Below are positions 37,177 through 42,822 of a DNA stretch of 42,822 nucleotides, one piece after another. Made by a program: the position numbers and the translations under genes. This DNA is from Gammaproteobacteria bacterium (GTDB lineage: Bacteria; Pseudomonadota; Gammaproteobacteria; S012-40). Where the stretch lies: assembly GCA_029883265.1 (NCBI GenBank), contig JAOUJM010000013.1, forward strand, positions 1-42,822. The letters run 5' to 3'. The notes below the pieces were generated by a model. It worked only from the letters and a program-made list of their open reading frames with translations. It was not told the DNA's origin and ran no database searches. Within the stretch, counting starts at the first letter, position 1. Every line of letters begins with the position of its first letter.

Positions 37177-38970
37177 TTAGCTCGCAAGATTTTGATTGGA
37201 ATCTCGACTAGAATTCGACTTGGCCAGGGGTAAATCCAGCCAAAATTTGCTGCCCTCTCCCACTTCAGATTGCACACCAATGCTTCCCCTCATGATTTGC
37301 GCAAGTTTTTGACTGATCGCCAAACCCAAGCCGGTTCCACCGTGGCGTCGAGTAATACTTCCATCAACTTGGGTAAAGGCCTCGAAGATACTTAAACGTA
37401 AACTTTCGTTTATGCCGGCGCCAGTATCTTTTACCGCTATTCGTATATACAGCTCATCGACGTCATCAGTAAGAATTTCAGAACTTAAACACACTTTACC
37501 TGTATCGGTAAATTTAATGGCATTCGCCATTAAATGATTTAGGATTTGCCGAATGCGAATCGGATCTCCCCATAATTGAGCGGGTATTGCTGTATCGAAT
37601 TCGAATTCAATCGCTAAACCTTTCGCGATCGCCTGCACAGCAAAAAAATTCCCAATTTCTTTACATAGCTGATTAATATCAAACTGTAAGTTTTCAATTT
37701 CAAAACGATCAGAGTCAAGCCGAGTAAAATCTAAGATATCATTTAATAAACTCTCCAACGTATTCGATGCGCTAATGGCGACTTTTAGATAATCCTGTTG
37801 TTTTTCATCCACCTCAGTGGCTTGCAATAGTTCCAACATACCAATAATTCCATTCATTGGTGTGCGCAACTCGTGCCCCATGTTATCCAAAAACTCAGAC
37901 TTAACCCGATCTGCGGTTTCTGCTTGTTTACGCGCAAGTATTAAGTCTCCTTCCATTTTTTTGCGAAAAGTAATATCACGAATAATGGCGGAAAAAAATC
38001 GTTCGCCATTAATATCAAATTCACTAATAGCGATCTCGACCGGAACCTGGCTACCATCCTGCCGCATGCCTGTGACTTCCCGACTAATACCGACCACTCC
38101 GGGCATCGATAGCCCCTTGAAGTGACTCATTAACTGCTCATGTTTTTCTGCAATTGGACGCGGAATAATGACACTCACACTTCGACCAATCAACGACCCC
38201 ACATCGTATTGAAAAATGGCAGCGGCCGCAGGGTTCAAACGTACGATATAACCTCGTAAATCGGTAATCATTATGCCATCAACAGCTGTATCAACTATAG
38301 CCTTACTGGTTTTTTCGCTGATTTGCAATTCACTATTACGTTGATCAAGCACACGCCGGTATATAAAACTTAGCAATAGTTGCAAACCAAAAATAAACAC
38401 CAGCATGTAAATGCCATAGTGATGCTGCTGCTGCATCACACTTTGGTGTTTTCTAAAATGCATTTCAAGTAAATCGGTCAGCTGATTTGATCTATTCATT
38501 GCCGTGTTGAACACTTGATTAAAAACCAAATCAAGCTGAATATCATCGGCTAAGGTGCCGTCTCTACCATGACGAATTCGTGTCAAAGTCAGTTGCTTCA
38601 ATTGGTCAAATTGCTTCTCTAACTCCGTCGCCGCAAGCACCATGTCAGCGTGTTTAGTCTGCGAATCCGGAGGAGTAATCGTCATTTTAATTTTGAGTAA
38701 AATTTTGTACGCTGCATCAAATTCACCAAAAACATTTTTCTCCAAATCAATATCTGGCTGTCCACGCATGACTTCCTCGAGCCACAAATGAGCCAGTGTT
38801 AATTTATTTGCCACTTCATGGCTCTCTAGCACCAATGTCGAATTTTTCGCCATGGACATTTCCATGTCAGCTTGCAGTTTGGCAATAAAGCCAATCGCTA
38901 TAATCGCCATGACCAACTGCAGCCATACGAACAAATAATAACGATGTAATTTTTCTATTTTTAATACCAT
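37177..38970 (-). CDS. Membrane sensor histidine kinase with PAS domain
   Basis: A 597-residue kinase from ATG 38970. TM1 lies at about residues 12-32, a periplasmic helical sensor of about 150 residues follows, TM2 at about 185-205, PAS/PAC at about 222-337, HisKA with the phospho-accepting His366 (MGHELRTPMNGIIGM), then HATPase with NHLMANAIKFTDTG, DTGAGI and HGGTGLGLAISQKL. No receiver or HPt domain follows and no response regulator is adjacent, so it is an orphan kinase whose partner is elsewhere. The frame remains open upstream to a TTG at 39054 (625 residues), and a GTG lies between; no candidate has a clear ribosome site, so the start is uncertain. Confidence 0.88.
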   Translation of the reverse strand: MVLKIEKLHRYYLFVWLQLVMAIIAIGFIAKLQADMEMSMAKNSTLVLESHEVANKLTLAHLWLEEVMRGQPDIDLEKNVFGEFDAAYKILLKIKMTITPPDSQTKHADMVLAATELEKQFDQLKQLTLTRIRHGRDGTLADDIQLDLVFNQVFNTAMNRSNQLTDLLEMHFRKHQSVMQQQHHYGIYMLVFIFGLQLLLSFIYRRVLDQRNSELQISEKTSKAIVDTAVDGIMITDLRGYIVRLNPAAAAIFQYDVGSLIGRSVSVIIPRPIAEKHEQLMSHFKGLSMPGVVGISREVTGMRQDGSQVPVEIAISEFDINGERFFSAIIRDITFRKKMEGDLILARKQAETADRVKSEFLDNMGHELRTPMNGIIGMLELLQATEVDEKQQDYLKVAISASNTLESLLNDILDFTRLDSDRFEIENLQFDINQLCKEIGNFFAVQAIAKGLAIEFEFDTAIPAQLWGDPIRIRQILNHLMANAIKFTDTGKVCLSSEILTDDVDELYIRIAVKDTGAGINESLRLSIFEAFTQVDGSITRRHGGTGLGLAISQKLAQIMRGSIGVQSEVGEGSKFWLDLPLAKSNSSRDSNQNLAS

Positions 38971-39138
38971 AAACAAAAAACGGCTTAACGCCCTGATTCC
39001 CTGTGAAAAATAAAACAGCACTTGTCTTTCTTTATTGTCGACCTTTAGCAGCAACGGTTAAATCTTTCGCACCACAGCAAACTGAAGAAATCGCATACTG
39101 CGCCGCTATGGTCGCAGTAACTATTTTCAAGATGAATT

Positions 39139-39642
39139 ATGAGTGACGCAAACACTTCTTCTATATGGGGTAGTCTTTTCCGCAAACGCGAACCCTGGCA
39201 AGAAACCGTAACGGAACTATGGGCAGCCACCCCTTTTTTTCGTGGTATTCCTTTACGTGAAATCCGCAGAATTGTTGATAATATGCATTTACGCAATTTC
39301 TCCGTAGACGAACCTATTTTTCATATTGGAGACCAAGGCGCTGGCGCTGCTATTATTCTTTCCGGTGTCGTTGAAATTCGCTACAAAAAAACAGTTCTAG
39401 CAACCTTAAGTCGCGGTGATTTTTTTGGTGAAATTTCACTAGTGCTGGACGAACGACGCACAGCTGATGCCACCGCTATTGAAGATACCGAACTTGTTTT
39501 TTTCCTACGCCCGGAATTAGACGAATGGATCACGCAGGCTCCGCAACACGGTGCTCGACTTAGCACTAACCTCGCTCATGTGTTAGCTAAACGCTTGTTA
39601 CACGCCAATGAGATGTTAGCCAAGGCTCAAGGTAAAAAATGA
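39139..39642 (+). CDS. Cyclic nucleotide-binding (CRP/FNR-type cNMP) domain protein
   Basis: A 167-residue soluble protein made of one cNMP-binding beta roll. The phosphate-binding cassette region reads RGDFFGEISLVLDERRTADATA near 100-121, with the Gly-Glu and Arg of nucleotide-binding members kept. There is no helix-turn-helix domain, so it is not a transcription factor of CRP type. Its stop overlaps the next gene, an AI-2E/PerM-type permease, by four bases (ATGA). The natural inference is that it modulates that permease in response to a nucleotide, but no ligand can be assigned. Confidence 0.85.
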   Translation: MSDANTSSIWGSLFRKREPWQETVTELWAATPFFRGIPLREIRRIVDNMHLRNFSVDEPIFHIGDQGAGAAIILSGVVEIRYKKTVLATLSRGDFFGEISLVLDERRTADATAIEDTELVFFLRPELDEWITQAPQHGARLSTNLAHVLAKRLLHANEMLAKAQGKK

Positions 39643-40700
39643 TTCAGTGGATTCTTGATCGACCAATTGGTCGTGCAATATTTATTTACACAATAATGCT
39701 TATTAGTCTTGCATTGCTTGCTGTGATTTTTTCCCCTGTTCTGATTCCTTTGTTAGTATCATTTTTATTTTATTCACTATTGCAACCCCTCACCAACAAA
39801 CTACTTGGCCGAGGTTTCAGCAAGTATAGTGCGATCAGCCTTGTTCTTATTGGCTTAGTCGTCATAACCGTCACCGTCATTGTTGTGTTATTTCCGTTTT
39901 TACTAGATCAAATTGCTGAACTACAGTCGCGCTTGCCGTCAATTTGGAAGCATATTAGCGCGATGGTGGCAGAGTTAGGAAATGTCTTACAACAAAAAGC
40001 GGGCGTGAGCTTTGACCCCGACACTGTGGTGCAACGCGCTTTGGAATATTTAAAACAATGGGGTGCATCAACAGCCATGTCATCAGCAAGCTCGGTGATG
40101 ACCATCGCTATGACCTTAATGCTAGTACCACTAATCACTTTCTTTTTGTTAAAAGATTACCAACGTGTGCGCAATCATGTGATGTCTTGGTTACCTAATC
40201 GAGGGTTTGAACTCGGCTGGCTCACTTATTACCGTGTTACATCACAATTACAAAAATATTTACGCGGTGTCATGATCCAATCCCTTATTGTAGCAATGGT
40301 TGCATCCATAGGTTTTTGGTTAATTGGCGTTGATATGCCCGTTTTATTTGGTGTGCTCACCGGCTTATTCAATTTAATTCCCTATGTTGGTCCTTTGCTC
40401 GCAATCATTCCACCGCTTATCATTGCACTAGGTGAACAAAGTTATAGTATTGGCTTGTTATTCGGCATACCAGCGGTTGTACTAACTGCCCAGTTAATAG
40501 ATAACCTAGTGGTCATCCCCGCTGTCATAGCCAATACCGTCAACTTACACCCATTAGTTGTTTTATTAGGCATAGTCATATTCGGCGCCGTGTTTGGTTT
40601 TATTGGCATGCTCATCGCCATACCTGCTATGTCGGTATCCAAAATCGTTTTTAATGCATTGATTTATGGGCTACAAGGCAAAGATTTTGAACTGGCTTAA
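39639..40700 (+). CDS. AI-2E transporter / PerM-family permease
   Basis: A 353-residue inner membrane protein with about eight TM helices arranged as in the PerM/TqsA/YdiK family: two N-terminal helices, a helical periplasmic/cytoplasmic segment (LDQIAELQSRLPSIWKHI), a central pair, then the conserved MIQSLIVAMVASIGFWLIGVD-like run and LTGLFNLIPYVGPLLAIIPP near 245. Members export AI-2 or other small molecules, or act as Na+/H+ antiporters; the substrate is open. AAGG six bases upstream of the ATG. Coupled to the cNMP-domain gene. Confidence 0.88.
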   Translation: MIQWILDRPIGRAIFIYTIMLISLALLAVIFSPVLIPLLVSFLFYSLLQPLTNKLLGRGFSKYSAISLVLIGLVVITVTVIVVLFPFLLDQIAELQSRLPSIWKHISAMVAELGNVLQQKAGVSFDPDTVVQRALEYLKQWGASTAMSSASSVMTIAMTLMLVPLITFFLLKDYQRVRNHVMSWLPNRGFELGWLTYYRVTSQLQKYLRGVMIQSLIVAMVASIGFWLIGVDMPVLFGVLTGLFNLIPYVGPLLAIIPPLIIALGEQSYSIGLLFGIPAVVLTAQLIDNLVVIPAVIANTVNLHPLVVLLGIVIFGAVFGFIGMLIAIPAMSVSKIVFNALIYGLQGKDFELA

Positions 40701-40796
40701 TCCCACCACCAGACGATAACACTGAAGACATTAACATCATCCAATTTATTGGTTTGGGTCTAAATCTAGGGTGTGAAATACGCTATAGTGAAACAT

Positions 40797-41288
40797 ATGC
40801 AAACAAAATTTCTACTACTTGTCATGATGCTTAGCCTGCTTAGCGCCTGCGCCACACAGCCGGGTTATGTTACACCACACAATTCTGCTTTTGCCTATTC
40901 ACCCAGCGACGATCATGTAGGCAATGAAATTGTATTTCATGCCATTCAACTCGTTGGCATTCCCTATACCTTTGGTGGAGTACGGCCAGAAACCGGTTTT
41001 GATTGCAGTGGTTTAGTATTGTACGCACATCAAAAGGTGGGTATATCCGATGTACCACGCAATAGCCGTGTGCAATACAGTCAAGCCAAACCCGTACGAA
41101 TGTCACAGCTTAAACCGGGTGATTTAATTTTCTTTCGTTTGAGTTTCAAGCGAATTTCGCACGTAGGTATTTATATTGGTGATGATCGTTTTGTGCATGC
41201 ACCTCGTACCGGAAAAACAGTGTCTTTCGCTAGCCTACACAATCCATTCTGGAAAAAACGCATCGCTGGCGCCGGTCGCTATTATTAA
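40797..41288 (+). CDS. NlpC/P60-family lipoprotein (putative peptidoglycan endopeptidase)
   Basis: A 163-residue lipoprotein with an LLSAC lipobox (Cys18) and a single NlpC/P60 cysteine peptidase domain. The catalytic triad is in place: Cys70 in GFDCSGLV, His122 in [10 protein letters not shown] and His134 in FVHAPRTGK. It should cut the gamma-D-glutamyl-diaminopimelate bond in stem peptides, like Spr/MepS. I start at ATG 40797; an upstream GTG at 40773 would put extra basic residues before the signal and has no proper ribosome spacing. It is convergent with YgiQ, overlapping by four bases. Confidence 0.9.
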   Translation: MQTKFLLLVMMLSLLSACATQPGYVTPHNSAFAYSPSDDHVGNEIVFHAIQLVGIPYTFGGVRPETGFDCSGLVLYAHQKVGISDVPRNSRVQYSQAKPVRMSQLKPGDLIFFRLSFKRISHVGIYIGDDRFVHAPRTGKTVSFASLHNPFWKKRIAGAGRYY

Positions 41289-42822
41289 TGGCGTCTTCGC
41301 TGTCTATTTGGCTTGCTTGATTTAGTTGATGGCGACGCCTTAACCAATCCCGTACCCTTCGGTTGCCAAGCCGGAACCAAATGTTTTTTACCCGCTCCAA
41401 TCAAATCTTCGCGCCCCAGTTTTTTTAATAAATCCCGCACCATAGGCCAATTATTCGCATCGTGATAACGCAATAATGCTTTTTGTAAGCGTCGTTGCGT
41501 CAAACCTTTGGGAATGACTAATTGCTCTTTTTCATTAATTCGATGCAAGGTGTTTTTGCCGCTGTAATACATGGCGCTCGCTATAGCCATAGGTGAAGGT
41601 AAAAATGTTTGTACCTGATCCACGCGAAAACCATTTTGCTTTAACCAAAGCGCTAGATTCAACATATCTTCATCACGCGTGCCGGGATGTGCCGCAATAA
41701 AATAGGGAATCAGGTATTGCTCTTTACCGGCTTGCTGGGAAAACTTATCAAATAATTTTTTGAACTCATAAAACGCACCAACACCCGGCTTCATCATCAA
41801 GCTCAAGGGTTGCGCTTCCGTATGCTCTGGCGCAATTTTCAAATATCCGCCCACATGATGTGTCACCAACTCTTGAATATATTCCGGTGAACGCACCGCA
41901 AGATCGTAACGCAATCCTGAAGCAACAAAAACTTTTTTCACGCCCTCGACTTGTCTTACTTGGCGGTATAAATTAATCAGTGGCTGATGATCTGTGTTTA
42001 AATTTTTACAAATATCAGGATATACACACGAGGGTCGGCGGCATATAGCTTCTATTTTTTCATCTTTACATTTCATACGATACATATTCGCCGTCGGCCC
42101 ACCCACATCGGATATGTGACCACTAAATCCTGGCGTTTCATCACGAATGGCTTTGATCTCTTTTACAATCGACGCTTCGGAACGGCTTTGAATAATTCGG
42201 CCTTCGTGTTCGGTAATCGAACAAAATGTACAACCACCAAAACAACCACGCATAATATTCACTGAGGTTTTTATCATTTCATAGGCGGGTATATTCCGTT
42301 TTGCATAGACCGTATGCGGTCGTCGTGAATAGGGCAAATCAAACACGCCATCGAGTTCTTTTGTAGTAAGCGGTAAAGGTGGCGGGTTGACTACAAGAAA
42401 ACGGGCACCATGTGCTTGCACCAAAATACGCGCGTTGTGAGGATTCGTTTCCAAATGAAACTGACGTGAAGTTTGTGCATACATCAATTTATCTTCTCGT
42501 ACGTTTTCATAACTAGCCAAACGTACAAATGCTAACTCATTCTCATTCTTGGTTTGAGTATTTAAATGCTCGACCTCGACAAAACTTGTCGGCAATTGGC
42601 TGCGTGCAAATGCAGTTCCACGAATATCAGCAATATCACTCAATGATTCTCCCGCAGCAAGGCGATGCGCAAGTTCAACCACCTGGCGTTCAGCATTTCC
42701 ATAAACCAACATGTCTGCTTTTGCGTCGAATAGTATCGATCGACGAACTTTATCCGACCAATAATCATAGTGCGCAATACGACGCAAGCTAGCTTCGATA
42801 CCACCAAGTACAATCGGTACAC
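41285..42822 (-). CDS. YgiQ-family radical SAM protein, 5' end beyond the window
   Basis: The C-terminal 511 residues of a YgiQ protein (about 700 in full-length relatives); the frame stays open to the right edge ([21 protein letters not shown]), so the start lies outside. It shows [23 protein letters not shown] and the radical SAM motif [12 protein letters not shown] with C-x3-C-x2-C, then [16 protein letters not shown] and [17 protein letters not shown], and the C-terminal DUF3362 region with its [18 protein letters not shown]-like stretch. The end is basic ([10 protein letters not shown]). The biochemical function of YgiQ is unknown. It is convergent with the NlpC/P60 gene. Confidence 0.93.
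   Translation of the reverse strand, partial: VPIVLGGIEASLRRIAHYDYWSDKVRRSILFDAKADMLVYGNAERQVVELAHRLAAGESLSDIADIRGTAFARSQLPTSFVEVEHLNTQTKNENELAFVRLASYENVREDKLMYAQTSRQFHLETNPHNARILVQAHGARFLVVNPPPLPLTTKELDGVFDLPYSRRPHTVYAKRNIPAYEMIKTSVNIMRGCFGGCTFCSITEHEGRIIQSRSEASIVKEIKAIRDETPGFSGHISDVGGPTANMYRMKCKDEKIEAICRRPSCVYPDICKNLNTDHQPLINLYRQVRQVEGVKKVFVASGLRYDLAVRSPEYIQELVTHHVGGYLKIAPEHTEAQPLSLMMKPGVGAFYEFKKLFDKFSQQAGKEQYLIPYFIAAHPGTRDEDMLNLALWLKQNGFRVDQVQTFLPSPMAIASAMYYSGKNTLHRINEKEQLVIPKGLTQRRLQKALLRYHDANNWPMVRDLLKKLGREDLIGAGKKHLVPAWQPKGTGLVKASPSTKSSKPNRQRRRH

Overview
The window looks like a chromosomal segment of a gammaproteobacterium, GC roughly in the low 40s by eye. The main evidence is gene order. 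The run tRNA-Met, ychF, pth, rplY, prs, tRNA-Gln, ispE, lolB, TPR lipoprotein, then divergent hemA-prfA-prmC, is the arrangement known from Pseudomonas and relatives. The second conserved run, ibaG-murA-hisGDCBHAFIE-tatABC, has the gene order typical of betaproteobacteria and some early-branching gammaproteobacteria, so an early-branching gammaproteobacterium is a reasonable guess. I cannot name a genus.

Region 1 (1 to about 11.4 kb) is accessory. It holds a thioredoxin-fold/peroxiredoxin-like protein, an isoprenylcysteine-type methyltransferase, an AraC-family regulator convergent with a 14-TM DHA2 drug exporter, and a compact three-gene unit: a NMT1/THI5-like periplasmic binding protein, a HemN-like radical SAM enzyme and a Sad/YneI-like aldehyde dehydrogenase. 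A small lipoprotein follows. This region also carries gene decay: a DUF2147 gene with two nonsense codons and a frameshift, a zinc-free alcohol dehydrogenase/quinone oxidoreductase gene with three nonsense codons and a frameshift, and a possible third remnant near 10.4 kb. The region ends at the 3' end of tRNA-Met.

Region 2 (11.4 to 23.1 kb) is housekeeping: translation (ychF, pth, rplY, prfA, prmC), PRPP synthesis, isoprenoid synthesis (ispE), lipoprotein sorting (lolB) and the first committed step of tetrapyrrole synthesis (hemA). Two oddities stand out: an unrecognised lipoprotein inserted between lolB and ispE, and a 517-base gene-free leader before rplY that is rich in inverted repeats.

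Region 3 (23.1 to 36.9 kb) begins with a chemoreceptor that has a bimodular helical sensor. A long minus-strand array follows, read from high to low coordinates: TolC-like, mlaC, ibaG, murA, nine his genes, tatA, tatB, tatC. The his set covers the pathway except histidinol-phosphate phosphatase, and a HisZ partner is needed for the short HisG. mlaC lacks the rest of its usual operon and is instead translationally coupled to a TolC-family gene.

Region 4 (37.2 to 42.8 kb) holds a hybrid-less sensor histidine kinase, a cNMP-binding protein overlapping an AI-2E/PerM-type permease, an NlpC/P60 lipoprotein and the 3' part of a YgiQ radical SAM gene that runs off the right edge.

The best candidate for an uncharacterised system is the binding protein/radical SAM/aldehyde dehydrogenase unit at 6.2 to 10.1 kb, which has its own promoter-like region with a palindrome and no ABC permease or ATPase beside it. 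The rplY leader is the best candidate for an uncharacterised RNA element.
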